Positions 29,197 to 39,764 of a stretch of 64,000 bases of DNA are shown in pieces. The notes beneath the pieces were generated by a model that worked only from the letters and a program-made list of their open reading frames with translations, ran no database searches and was not told the origin of the DNA. Positions within the stretch are counted from its first letter, which is position 1. Every line of letters starts with the position of its first letter. Position numbers and translations under genes: made by a program. The stretch spans positions 2,542,001 to 2,606,000 of the forward strand of contig NZ_CP091139.2 of the NCBI RefSeq assembly GCF_021582895.2, written 5' to 3'. The stretch comes from Microbacterium elymi (GTDB lineage: Bacteria > Actinomycetota > Actinomycetes > Actinomycetales > Microbacteriaceae).

Positions 29197-31262
29197 TCAG
29201 TCCACCAGGTCCGGCAGCGCCGCCTTCAACTCGGCCAGCCAGGCACGGGCGTTCCCGTCCGACGGAGCCCGCCAGTCGCCGCGCGGCGAGAGGGAACCGG
29301 CCGGCGACACCTTCGGCCCGTTCGGGATCGCGCTGCGCTTGAACTGCGCGAACGCGAAGTAGCGCTGCAGGAACACCTGCAGCCACGTCACGATCGTGGG
29401 CAGGTCGTAGCCATACCGCTCGTCGACCGGGAACCCGGGCGGCCAGGCTCCGGCATCCGGGTCCGCCCATGCGTGCGCGGCGAGGAATGCGATCTTGGAC
29501 GGCCGGAAGCCGTAGCGCAGCACGTGGAACAGCGTGAAGTCGTGCAGCGCGTACGGCCCGATCCGGTCTTCGGTGGACTGCATCCCGCCGTCGGCGTCGG
29601 CCGGGACGAGTTCGGGGCTGATCTCGGTGTCCAGCACCGACTGCAGCACGTGGGCGGCCCCGGCATCCAGCCACCCCTCGTCGGCACCGCTCGCGATCAC
29701 CCAGCGGACGAGGTGCTGGATCAGCGTCTTGGGCACGCCCGTGTTGACGGCGTAATGGCTCATCTGATCGCCCACGCCGTAGGTCGACCAGCCCAGGGCG
29801 ATCTCAGACAGATCGCCGGTGCCCACGACGAACCCGCCGCGCTGATTCGCGAGTCGGAACAGATAGTCGGTGCGCAAGCCCGGCCTGCACGTTCTCGAAG
29901 GTCACATCGTGCACGGGCTCGCCGCTGGCGAAGGGATGCCCCATCGTGGCCAGCAGCTCTTGTGCGGCGGGGCGAATGTCGATGGTCTCGATCGAGGCCC
30001 CGATGGACTCGGCCAGCGCGATGGCATTCGACTTCGTGTGCTCGCTGGTGGCGAAGCCGGGCATCGTGAAGGTCAGGATGTCGCTGCGTGGCCGGTCCAG
30101 CCGATCCATGGCCCGCGCGATCACCAGCAGGGCGTGCGTCGAGTCGAGCCCGCCGGACACGCCCAGCACGGGCTTGGGGCTGCCGATGGCCTGCATGCGC
30201 TCGACGAGCCCCGACACCTGGATGTTGAACGCCTCGTAGCAGTCCTGTGCGAGCCGGTCTGCGTCATCCGGCACGAACGGGAACCGGTCCAGCGGCCGGC
30301 GCAGCCCGATGTCGGCGGACGGCGGGTCCAGCAGCACGTCCACGGTGACGAACGCGGCATCGCCGATCAGGGCCCGGTTGTCGTCGAACGTCCCCTGCCG
30401 CAGCCGGTCCTGCCGCAGCCGGTCCAGGTCGACGTCGGCGACGCTGCGGCGCGGCCCGTCCGGGAACCGCTCGGTGGAGGCCAGCAGCTCGCCGGTCTCG
30501 AAGATCATGGTCTGCCCGTCCCACGACACGTCGTTCGTGGATTCGCCGGTGCCGGCGGCGGCATACGCGTAGGCGGCCAGGCAAGCGCAGCGACTGCGAC
30601 CGGCAGAGGGTCGCGCGGTCCTCGGCGCGGGCGATGGTGATCGGGCTGCCGGACAGGTTGACCAGCACCGTGGCGCCGGACAGCGCCGCGACCGAGGAGG
30701 GCGGGACGGGCACCCAGACGTCCTCGCAGACCTCGGCGTGCAGCACCAGGCCGGGAACGTCGCGCACGTCGAACAGCAGGTTGGTGCCGAACAGCGCCTC
30801 GCGCCCGCCGATCCGGATCGCCGCGCCGTCGAACGGTGCGCCGGCGGCGAACCAGCGCCGCTCGTAGAACTCGCGATACGTGGGCAGGTGCGCCTTGGGG
30901 GCGACGCCGATGATCTCGCCCCGGTGGATCACGACCGCGCAGTTGTACAGCCGGCTGCGGTGCCGCAGCGGGGCGCCGACCACCAGGACGGGGAAGAGGT
31001 CGGCGGATGCCGCGGCCAGGCGCTCCAGTGCCGCCTCGACGCCGTCCAGCACGGCGTCCTGCATCACCAGGTCCTCGATCGAGTACCCGCTCAGGCACAG
31101 CTCGGGGAACACGGCCACCGCGACGGCATCGTCGTGGCATTCGCGGGCGGCGGCCAGGACGGCGTCGGCGTTGGTCTGCGGATCGGCGAGGGCGACCGGG
31201 ATCGTGCATGCGGCGACCCGCGCGAACCCGTGCCGGTATGCGCTGGCGAAGGGCAGGCTCAT
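29197..31262 (-). CDS. nadE: glutamine-dependent NAD+ synthetase, two frame breaks
   Basis: Makes NAD+ from deamido-NAD+, ATP and glutamine-derived ammonia. N-terminal nitrilase-fold glutaminase domain: [17 protein letters not shown] (catalytic Glu), [18 protein letters not shown] (Lys) and [14 protein letters not shown] (Cys). C-terminal synthetase domain has the PP-loop [18 protein letters not shown] and [16 protein letters not shown]. The length, about 688 residues, is normal. Frame changes at 30581-30586 (GCAAGC on plus; corrected [20 protein letters not shown]) and 29874-29879 (GCAAGC on plus; corrected [18 protein letters not shown], exactly the family sequence). Housekeeping, so real inactivation is unlikely unless another copy exists. 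Confidence 0.93.
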
Positions 31263-31329
31263 CCCCTCAGTCTGGCACCGTCGCCGGGGTGTCGGTGGCC
31301 GTCTGTAGGGTCGAGGCGGAAGGGAAGGC

Positions 31330-34300
31330 ATGCGGTACATCGAAGACGAAGGCCGGATCGTCTGGAGCGCCAGCGACCTGAAGGCGGCGGCCGAGTGCGA
31401 GTTCGCCTGGCTTGCGCGCGATCGACGCGAAGGTCGGGCGCGTGCCGGCGGTGGTCGACCCCGAGGACGAGACGCTCGCCCGGGCCGCCCGGCTGGGCAC
31501 CGAGCACGAGCGGCGGGTCCTGGCCGCGTACCGCGAGCGCCTCGGCGACGCCGTGACCGAGATCCCCACGGCCGCATCCTCGGACGCGACGGCGATGGCG
31601 GATGCCGTGGCCGCCACGATCGCGGCGCTGAACGACCCCGCGACCCGGGTGGTCTACCAGGCCACGTTCCAGACCGCCGAGTTCGTCGGCTTCGCCGACT
31701 TCCTCGTCCGCGAGGACGACGGCCGGTGGGTGGTGCAGGACTCCAAGCTGGCGCGCCACGCGCGGGTCACGGCGCTCATGCAGTTGGCGGCATATGCCGA
31801 TCAGCTCGACCGGCTGGGGGTGCCGCGAGCCGGTCGGGTCGAACTGCTCCTGGGCGACGGCACCACCAGCGTGCACCGGGTCGACGACCTCATGCCGGTG
31901 TTCCGGCTTGCGGCGCGCGCGGCTGCTCGCGCTGATCGCCGACCGGCAGCTCGCGCGCGGTCTCGAGGGCGAGGCGATCGCCTGGGGCGACGAGCGCGGC
32001 GAGCTGGGCGTGGTCGCCTGCGGGCGCTGCGCGACCTGCGATCAGGAGGTCGTCGCGTTCCGTGACCTGCTGCTGGTGGCGGGCATGCGGCCGGTGCAGC
32101 GCGAGCGGCTGCGGGCCGCCGGCATCCGCACGATCGACGCGCTGGCCGAAGCATCCGCCCCGCCGCCGAAGATGAGCGCCGAGACGTTCGCGATGCTGCG
32201 CACCCAGGCCCGGCTCGAGCTGCAGAGCCCGGCGGGCATCCCGGCGCTGGTACCGGCCCCGGCGCCGGCCTCCGCCGCGGTGCCGGTCGCGGCCGACGCG
32301 CCGCCGGTCGCGGTTCTCGCGCCGGCCGTCCCGACGTACGAGGTCGTCTTCCCCAAGGCGCTCGGCGCGCTGCCCGCGCCCGGACCTCGGCGACATGTTC
32401 TTCGATTTCGAGGGCGACCCGCTGTACACCGAGGGCGCGCGCGCCCAGGACTGGGGCATCGACTATCTGTTCGGCTGGGTCGACGTGCGCGAGCAGTACA
32501 CCGGGCTGTGGGCGCACAGCTTCGCCGACGAGAAGGCCACATTCGAGCGCTTCCTCGACATCGTCCGCGCGGTGCGCGACCGGCATCCCGGCATGCACAT
32601 CTATCACTACGCGCCGTACGAGACGACCCATCTGCTGGCGATGGCCGCCCGTCACGGCGTGCGCGAGGCCGAGCTCGACGGGCTTGCGCGACGGTGTGTT
32701 CGTCGATCTGTATCCGATCGTGCGGCGGGCGCTGCGGGTGGGCTCGCGTTCCTATTCCATCAAGAAGCTCGAGCCGCTGTACATGGGCGACGAGGTGCGG
32801 ACGAGCGACGTCCAGCGCGGCGACGACTCGATCGTCAAGTATGTGCAGGCGCGGGGCCTGTCCGACGACGGGCAGGATGCCGCCGCCCAGGTCGTACTCG
32901 ACGACCTCGCCGACTACAACCGGTACGACTGCGTCTCGACACGGCGACTGCGGGATTGGCTCGTCGACCGCGCCCGCGAGGCGGATCTGCTGCCCTCGCG
33001 CGACATCGAGTCGGTCGAGATCGCGTACGCACCGTCCCGCCGCGCGGACGACCTGCGGCGGCTGGCCGCCGACGAGGGTGTGCCCGAGGCAGACGCCGGG
33101 GCGCTGCGGCTGGGCGCGGCCGCGATCGACTACTACCCGCGCGAGGCGAAGTCGTTCTGGCAGGCGCACTTCCTGCGGTTGCGCGAGCCGATCACGGTGT
33201 GGGAGAACACGCGCGACGTCGTGGTGGTCGACGCCGACCGCAGCGGGGTGACCGAGGACTGGCATCCCGGCCCCCGCTCGGTGCGCCGCCTGGTCCGGCT
33301 TGCGCGGCGAGGTCGCCCCCGGCACCCGGCTGAGCGTGGGGACGCGGCCGTTCGTGCTGTACGAGACGCCCCCGCCGTTCGGTGCCGACGCGATGCCGCG
33401 ATGGGTGCACGCGGCGCGCGAGGTCGAGGTGGTCGAGGTGCTCGACGACGGCGCGATCGTCGCCGAGACGGCAGCGGACGGGCAGACGTGGCACGAACTT
33501 CCGGTCGCGATCTGCCCGGCTTGCGCCGCCGCGGGCGGGCAATCAGCAGGTCGCGATCGACGAGTGGGCGGATGCCGTCGTCCACGCCGCTCCGGCCTTC
33601 CCGGCCGATCCGGCCAGCGACATCCTGCGCCGCCGTCCGCCGCGCACCCGCACCATGCCGCTGGGTGACCAGGCGCGTCCCGCCGACCACATCGGCGCCA
33701 TCTCGGCGGCGCTGCTCGACCTGGATCGCAGCTACCTCGCCGTGCAGGGGCCCCCGGGCACCGGCAAGACGTATGTGGGCTCGCATGTGATCGCGCGGCT
33801 CGTGCGCGAACACGGCTGGAAGGTGGGCGTGGTGGCGCAGTCGCACGCGGTGATCGAGCACATGCTCGACCGGGTCGTGGCGGCGGGGGTGCCGGCCGGC
33901 CAGGTCGGCAAGGCGCGCAAGGCGGGGGCCGAGGGCGACGTGTCGTTCACCGCCTTTCCGAAGAACGGCCTGGCCGGGTTCGCCGAGGAGCACGCCGAGG
34001 GCGGGTTCGTGGTCGGCGGCACGGCGTGGGACTTCAGCCACGTCGGACGGGTGCCCCGGCGATCCCTCGACCTGCTGGTGATCGACGAGGCCGGGCAGTT
34101 CTCGCTGGCCTCGACGATCGCGGTGGCCGCGGCATCCGATCGCCTGCTGCTGCTGGGCGATCCGGGCAGCCTGCCGCAGGTGAGCCAGGGGATCCACCCC
34201 GAGCCGGTGGACGCCTCCGCGCTCGGCTGGGTGATGGACGGGGCCGACGTGCTGCCGCCGGCGTACGGGTTCTTCCTCGATCGCACCTGGCGCATGCGCC

Positions 34301-34929
34301 CCGAGATCGCCGAGCCGGTCTCGCGACTCTCGTACGACGGCGAGCTCGCGTCGCGGCCGAGCGCCGCGCTGCGGGGATCGAGGGCGTCGCCCCCGGTGTG
34401 CACGCCGTACCGGTGCGCCACCACGGCAACGCCACCCAGTCGCCGGAAGAGGCGGCGGTGGTGGTCGAGATCGTGCGCGACCTGCTCGGCCGCCCGTGGA
34501 CCGACGTCGAAGAGGACCGCCCGCTGCCGCCGCGGCCGCTGGAGCAGTCCGACCTGATCATCGTCACCCCGTACAACGCGCAGCAGGTGATGGTCGAAGA
34601 GGCGCTGCACGCCGCCGGATTCGGTGCCGTCCCGGTGGGCACCGTCGATCGGTTCCAGGGGCAGGAGGCCGCGGTCTCGATCGTGTCGCTGGCCGCGTCG
34701 AGCGGGAAGGACGCCCCGCGCGGGCTGGAGTTCCTGCCTCGCAGAATCGGCTGAACGTCGCGATCTCGCGGGCCAAGGCGGTGGCCTATCTCGTCTACGC
34801 CCGGGGCTGCTCGACGACCTGCCGCGCACGCCCGACGGGGTCACCCGGCTGAGCGCGTTCGCCCGCCTGGCCGGGGTGGACGACGACCCGGAAGGGGATG
34901 ACGGGGCACACCGTAGACTCGGCGCATGA
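31330..34929 (+). CDS. TM0106-type RecB-like nuclease fused to SF1 (Dna2/Upf1-like) helicase, many frame breaks
   Basis: About 1190 residues corrected. N-terminal RecB-like nuclease: RYIEDEGRIVWSASDLKAAA, DGRWVVQDSKLARHARVTAL and the Cys set CGRCATC; middle RNase H-like part MFFDFEGDPLYTEG and YNRYDCVSTRRLRDWL; helicase Walker A QGPPGTGKTYVGSHVIARL, Walker B LLVIDEAGQFSLAS, DRFQGQEAAVSIVSLA and SQNRLNVAISRAKAV. Motif III reads GDPGSLPQV where family GDPQQLPQV is expected. Frame changes: five GCTTGC sites (31410, 31906, 32682, 33298, 33519), plus near 32385, 34376, 34738 and 34806. A repair or defence-related role is inferred from the domains. Ends in ATGA overlap with DUF3467. Confidence 0.88.
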
Positions 34930-35228
34930 GCGAAGACCTGCCCCAGCAGTTCGAGATCGATCTGCCGCCTGAGATCATTCCCGGCAACTACGCAGACTTC
35001 GCGAACGTCTGGCACACCCCGACGGTGTTCGTCATGGACTTCGTCACGCTGGCGCAGCCGCCGCGGGAAGAGACGCACCCCGACACCGGGGAGCAGATCG
35101 CCATCGTCCCGGCGCGGGTGGTCAGCCGCATCCGCATCCCCCCGGAGCAGGTGTTCGAGCTGGCCAAGGCGCTCACCCAGCAGCTCGAGTTCTGGGAGCA
35201 GGAGACCGGCAAGCGCTCCCCCTCCTGA
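34926..35228 (+). CDS. DUF3467 protein
   Basis: Intact, 100 residues, its ATG overlapping the stop of the nuclease-helicase (ATGA). IIPGNYADFANVWHTPTVFV, MDFVTLAQPP and VVSRIRIPPEQVFELAKALT followed by LEFWEQETG are family blocks of DUF3467, small beta-rich proteins of unknown role found widely in actinobacteria and archaea. Coupling to a nuclease-helicase is from position. The stop is followed 37 bp later by a 20-bp-period repeat array. Confidence 0.85.
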   Translation: MSEDLPQQFEIDLPPEIIPGNYADFANVWHTPTVFVMDFVTLAQPPREETHPDTGEQIAIVPARVVSRIRIPPEQVFELAKALTQQLEFWEQETGKRSPS

Positions 35229-35265
35229 CCCCGCCCCCGCCTGACCTCGCCCCCTCCTCCTTCCC

Positions 35266-35420
35266 CGCCGAGGTTGTCTTCCGTCCGCCGAGGTTGTGCT
35301 CGGTCCCGCGAGGTTGTCCTCCGTCCCGCGAGGTTGTCTTCCGTTGTGCGAGGTTGTCTTGGGTCACAGGATGCATTCGGATGCCTGGGGACGATCTCGG
35401 CGAACGGAGGACAATCTCGG
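35266..35420. repeat. 20-bp-period repeat array, 5 forward and 2 inverted units
   Basis: The core AGGTTGT recurs at 35271, 35291, 35311, 35331 and 35351, exactly 20 bp apart, inside units such as GCGAGGTTGTCCTCCGTCCC. After a 40-bp interval the inverse appears as AC(G/A)ATCTCGG at 35391 and 35411, again 20 bp apart, so transcripts could fold into a long hairpin. It fills the gap between the convergent DUF3467 and upp genes. The same family occurs at 49706-49885. There are no unique spacers, so it is not a CRISPR array. It may act as bidirectional terminator or protein-binding array. Confidence 0.9.
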
Positions 35421-35445
35421 CGAATGGGAGGGAGGGGAGGGCGGG

Positions 35446-36077
35446 TCAGACGGTGCCGTAGAGGCGGTCGCCGGCGTCGCCGAGGCCGGGCACGATGTAT
35501 CCGCGGTCGTTCAGGCCCTCGTCGCGCGCGCCGAGCACGAGCGTGACGTCGCGGTCGCCCACCTGCTCGTCGATCTTCGCGATCCCCTCGGGCGTGCCCA
35601 GCAGGCAGATCGCGGTGATGTCCTGCGCACCCCGGTGGAACAGGAAGTCGATCGCCGCACCCAGCGACCCGCCGGTGGCCAGCATCGGATCGAGCACGAA
35701 GCACTGCCGATCCGACAGATCCGTGGGCAGCCGCTCCGCATACGTGCTGGGCTCGAGGGTCTCCTCGTCGCGGACCATGCCGAGGAATCCGACCTCGGCC
35801 GTCGGCAGCGCTTGACCATGCCCTCCAGCATCCCGAGCCCGGCGCGCAGGATCGGCACCACGAGCGGACGCGGCTCGTCGATGCGCACACCCATCGTCGT
35901 GGTCACCGGCGTCTGGATCTCGACCGGGGCGACGCGCACGCCGCGGGTCGCCTCGTAGGCCAGGAGCGTGACCAGCTCCTCGGTGAGCTGACGGAACACC
36001 GGCGACGGCGTGCGCTGATCGCGCAGCACCGTCAGCTTGTGGGTGATGAGGGGATGATCGGCGATGTGCACGCGCAT
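35446..36077 (-). CDS. upp: uracil phosphoribosyltransferase, one frame break
   Basis: Converts uracil and PRPP to UMP in pyrimidine salvage. Start [53 protein letters not shown]; the PRPP loop [18 protein letters not shown]; and ends [14 protein letters not shown], all diagnostic. One base is missing near 35812: coding AAGCGCTG for AAGGCGCTG, corrected reading [20 protein letters not shown]. Length about 210 residues is standard. Divergent from tadA with 53 bp between starts. Confidence 0.93.
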
Positions 36078-36130
36078 GCTCCCAGGGTACTGGTCGGCCT
36101 CGCTCCCACCCGACCCCGTACCCTCGTGAT

Positions 36131-36587
36131 GTGACCTCTGCCTTCGACTCCGCGATGGACCGCGCGCTGGTTCTGGCCGTGCGGGCCGGAGCCGCCGGCG
36201 ACGTCCCCGTCGGCGCCCTCGTGCAGGATGCCGCGGGCCGCACGATCGCCGAAGGGTGGAACGAGCGCGAGCAGACCGGCGACCCCACCGCCCACGCCGA
36301 GCTCGTCGCGCTGCGCAGGGCCGCGGCATCCCTCGGCTCCTGGAACCTCGAGCAGCGACACGCTCGTGGTCACCCTCGAGCCCTGCCTGATGTGCGCCGG
36401 CGCGATCCTGCAGGCGCACATCCCGCGGGTGGTGTTCGGCGCCTGGGACGAGAAGGCGGGCGCCGCCGGCTCGCTCTACGACGTGCTCCGCGATCGCCGC
36501 CTGCCGTACCGCGCCGAGGTCATCGGCGGCGTGCGGGAGGATGCCGCATCCGCTCTGCTGCGCGACTTCTTCGATCAGCGACGCTGA
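36131..36587 (+). CDS. tadA: tRNA adenosine deaminase TadA, one frame break
   Basis: Deaminates A34 to inosine in tRNA-Arg(ACG). Zinc/catalytic motifs: [16 protein letters not shown] (HAE) and [17 protein letters not shown] (PCxxC). The substrate loop region [19 protein letters not shown] is typical. Start GTG 36131. The frame changes near 36358: CTCGAGCAGCGACACG, where dropping one base gives [14 protein letters not shown]. About 152 residues. In many actinobacteria a tRNA-Ser gene follows tadA; none is visible here. Confidence 0.9.
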
Positions 36588-36622
36588 CCAGCGGCATCCC
36601 GCGCCGCCCGATCAGCGACCGA

Positions 36623-37552
36623 TCACAGCGCCCGCAGCCGCGGCAGCACGCTGCCCAGCAGCTCGAGGTGCTCGACGTCGCGGATGTCCATCAGCTGGAA
36701 GTAGACGCGCTGCGCGCCCAGCCCGCGGAGCCGATCGACTTTGGCCACGATCTCGTCGGGCAGACCGGCGATCACATCGTCGGCGCGCACGGCCGCCGGA
36801 TTGCGTCCGATCGTCTCGGCCCGGCGCGACAGCTCGGCCTCGGTGTCGCCGAGGATCGTCGGCAGCGCGACCGACAGCTTCAGCGTCGCCGGATCCCGCC
36901 CCGCCTCCGCGCAGGCGGCGCGCACGCCGGCGAACTTCTCCGCGATGACGTCCTCGGGCTGGAACCCGATGTTGAACTCGGTCGCGAATCGCGCCGCGAT
37001 CGCCGGGGTGCGGCGCACCCCGCCGCCGCCCACGATGATCGGCACCTGCTCCTGCACGGGCTTGGGCAGGGCGGGGGCATCGGCCAGCGTGTAGCGCCGG
37101 CCGGTGAACGAGAACGTCTCGCCCACCGGGGTGCTCCACAGGCCGGTGATCACCGACAGCTTGCTCCTCCAGCATCCCGAACCTCTTCGCCGGGAACGGG
37201 ATGCCGTAGGCCCGGTGCTCCGCCTCGAACCAGCCGGTGCCCAGCCCCAGCTCCACCCGGCCGCCGCTCATCGCGTCCACCTGCGCGGCCTGGATCGCGA
37301 GGATCGACGGCGCGCGGTGCGTGGCCGACGAGACCAGCGTGCCCAGCCGCACGCGGGACGTGTCGCGGGCGAGGCCGGCCAGGGTGGTCCAGGCGTCCGT
37401 GGGGCCGGGCAGCGGCTGCCCGCTCCCATCCGCATGTAGTGGTCGCTGCGGAAGTACCCGTCGAAGCCGAGCTGCTCGGCGGTCTGGGCGAACACGCGCT
37501 GTTCGTCGTAGCTGAACCCCTGCTGCGGTTCGGTGAAGACGCAGAATTCCAT
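36623..37552 (-). CDS. LLM-class (F420/FMN) oxidoreductase, two frame breaks
   Basis: Luciferase-like TIM-barrel protein of about 310 residues. Start MEFCVFTEPQQGFSYDEQ; VFAQTAEQLGFDGYFRSDHY; LGTLVSSATHRAPSILAIQA; VELGLGTGWFEAEHRAYGIP; VPIIVGGGGVRRTPAIAARF. These match the F420-dependent subgroup. Frame changes near 37425 (one G lost in ATGGGGAGC; SGQPLPGPTDAWTTLAG) and 37159-37164 (GCTTGC on plus; corrected MLEEQLSVITGLWSTPVG). ATG 37552 abuts the TGA of the upstream CDF gene, so the two are translationally linked. Substrate unknown. Confidence 0.85.
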
Positions 37553-38518
37553 TCAGTCCTCCGATTTCAGGATGAACGCCTCGGTCGGCGGCGCCGGGTC
37601 GTCCCCGGGACGGTAGACGTCCGGCTCCAGGTAGATCACGCGCGCCGCCGGGACCGCGGCGCGGATGCGGCGCTCGACCGCGTCGATGTCGCCGGCGACC
37701 GCGGCCAGCGGCTTGTCGCGGGGGAAGCCGAGCTTGGCGGCGACCATGAGCTCGTCCGGACCCAGATAGAGCGTCTTGATGTGGATCAGCTTCTGCACCT
37801 CGGGCCCGTCCTGCACCGCCCGCACGATGGCGTCGAGGTCGCGTCGCCCCGCGCCCTCGCCCACGAGCAGGCTCTTGGTCTCGATCCCCAGGGTGATGGC
37901 GACCAGGATCAGCAGCGTGCCGATCATGAGGGTGCCGACCGCGTCGAAGACCGGATTGTGCGTGAGAGTGGACAGCCCGACCCCCAGCAGCGCGAACATG
38001 AGGCCGGTGAGGGCCGCGACATCCTCCAGCAGCACCACCGGCAGCTCGGGCGCCTTGGCGTGCCGGATGAACGCGAACCACGACTCGCCCTGGGCCCGGT
38101 GCGGCCGCGACTCCCGCACCGCGGTGCGCAGCGAGAACGATTCGAGGCAGATCGCGATCACCAGGACCAGCAGCGGCACCCAGACGTTGTCGAGCTCGTG
38201 CGGGTGCGTGAGCTTGTCGACGCCCTCGTAGATGGAGAACAGGCCGCCGACCGAGAACAGGATGATCGCCACGACGAACGCGTAGACGTAGCGCTCGCGG
38301 CCGTAGCCGAATGGATGCTCCCGGTCGGCGGATCGCTTGGCCTGGCGCCCGCCCCACAGCAGGAGAAGCTGGTTCCCGCTGTCGGCGACCGAGTGGATCG
38401 CCTCGGCCAGCATGGAGGCCGACCCCGAGAAGAACCAGGCCACGAACTTCGCTAGGGCGATGCCCAGGTTCGCCAGGAACGCCGCGATGATCGCGGTCCC
38501 GCCGCCGGATGCACTCAT
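37553..38518 (-). CDS. cation diffusion facilitator (CDF) family efflux transporter
   Basis: Intact, about 320 residues. Six membrane segments, with the metal-site motif AEAIHSVADSGNQLLLLW (H and D), the HPFGYGRERYVYAFVVAI loop, and a second site region LEDVAALTGLMFALLGVG. The C-terminal cytoplasmic domain has the usual metallochaperone-like fold (LIHIKTLYLGPDELMVAAK). Expected to export Zn2+, Mn2+ or Fe2+. Odd point: its last residues PPTEAFILKSED are nearly the same as the tail of the unrelated hydrolase encoded next (PPTETIILKSED). Confidence 0.9.
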   Translation of the reverse strand: MSASGGGTAIIAAFLANLGIALAKFVAWFFSGSASMLAEAIHSVADSGNQLLLLWGGRQAKRSADREHPFGYGRERYVYAFVVAIILFSVGGLFSIYEGVDKLTHPHELDNVWVPLLVLVIAICLESFSLRTAVRESRPHRAQGESWFAFIRHAKAPELPVVLLEDVAALTGLMFALLGVGLSTLTHNPVFDAVGTLMIGTLLILVAITLGIETKSLLVGEGAGRRDLDAIVRAVQDGPEVQKLIHIKTLYLGPDELMVAAKLGFPRDKPLAAVAGDIDAVERRIRAAVPAARVIYLEPDVYRPGDDPAPPTEAFILKSED

Positions 38519-38591
38519 GCGCTCGAGTCTAGGGAACCGCCCGGTCCAGCGGAGGGACGCGCGATCCGGGGTGGGGATGCCGCCGCCGGCG

Positions 38592-39708
38592 TCAGTCCTC
38601 GGACTTGAGGATGATCGTCTCGGTCGGCGGGGACGGGTCGTGCTGCGGCTTGATGTACCCGATCGTCTGCAGCGAGCGCGCGGCGGAACACGCCGGGGCG
38701 CTCCAGGTGCGGTGCGTGGCCGACTCCTTCGATCTCCAGTTCGACCGCCTGGCCGCCGGCGGCACGGTAGGCCTCCAGCACGTCCCGCGTCTGGCTGACC
38801 ATCGGCTTGCGGCGGGGCGACCTCCTCGCCCGGCCACCCGGGGACCAGCTCGGCCTTGCCCAGCTGGTTCAGGTCGAAGTACGACGCATCCGACACGATC
38901 GCATCCGCCGTGCCGTGCACCCACAGGATCGGCGGCTTGGGGCGCAGGTCGACGATGCCCGAGACGTCGAAGTAGCGCGGCGCCATCGTGTTCAGCACGC
39001 CGATCGCGCCGGCGGCGAACCCCGGCCAGTTCTGGCTGGGCACACCGTCGCCCGGATAGTTCCCGGTGGCGGTCGAGGTGGTCAGCATCGAGTCGACCCA
39101 CACATCCTCGTGCGCGGTCACGTAGTCGGCCGACACGTACGAGGACCGGAAGACGCTCGCGCGGCGAGGTCGGGGCATCCGCCGACTCGTCATGGTCGAT
39201 CAGCCGCTGCACGAAGTCGGGGTTCGCGCCGCCGCCGCCGCACCCGGCGTCATCGTCGGTCAGACGCGTGCCGTCGCGGCGGGTGCCGCCGAACCCGTAC
39301 GGCGAGACCGGCGCCTGCAGCGTGAGGCCTGCGCACCGGGTGATCCAGCGCGTACTGCATGATCACGCCGCCGCCCATCGACCAGCCCACCAGGTGCACC
39401 GCGTCCAGCTCGAGCGCCTGCAGCACCGCGTCCAGGTCGTCCGCGAAGTCACGCACTCCCCGGGTGGCGTCGACCGGCAGGCTCTCGGTGCCGCCGAAGC
39501 CGCGCAGGTCCACCGCGATCGGGCGGATGTCGCCGGGAAGATCCTCCATGATCTCCTGCCAGAACAGGGCCGACGACACGTTCCCGTGCACGAACACGAC
39601 CGTGCGCTCGCTGGGCGTGCCCCGGTCGTCGGCAGTCCGCTCGAGGATGTTCACCCCCAGCCGTGGGGTCTCGACGATACGTGCGGCGATGCCGTCGAAC
39701 ACGGTCAT
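38592..39708 (-). CDS. alpha/beta hydrolase, four frame breaks
   Basis: About 370 residues corrected. Oxyanion region VVFVHGNVSSALFWQEI, nucleophile elbow VGWSMGGGVIMQYAL (Ser), acid region ILWVHGTADAIVSDASY and His in GVGHAPHLERPG. Resembles haloalkane dehalogenase/epoxide hydrolase-like enzymes, but the substrate is unknown. Frame changes near 39330 (LTLQAPVSPYGFGGTRRDG), near 39160 (SPASVFRSSYVSADY), 38805-38810 (GCTTGC on plus; PPQPMVSQTRDVLEAYR) and near 38690 (GCGCTCGCTGCAG; RRALLQTIGYIKP). It ends PPTETIILKSED. Upstream of the CDF gene with 73 bp between them. Confidence 0.82.
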
Positions 39709-39764
39709 GGATCGGCCTCCTCATCGCTCCTGAGTCGACTATAACCGCGCCCGGCCGCCGTAGG

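Noticed and set aside
35266..35420. CRISPR array
   Set aside because: The units are contiguous, 20 bp, partly inverted and have no unique spacers; no cas gene is present.
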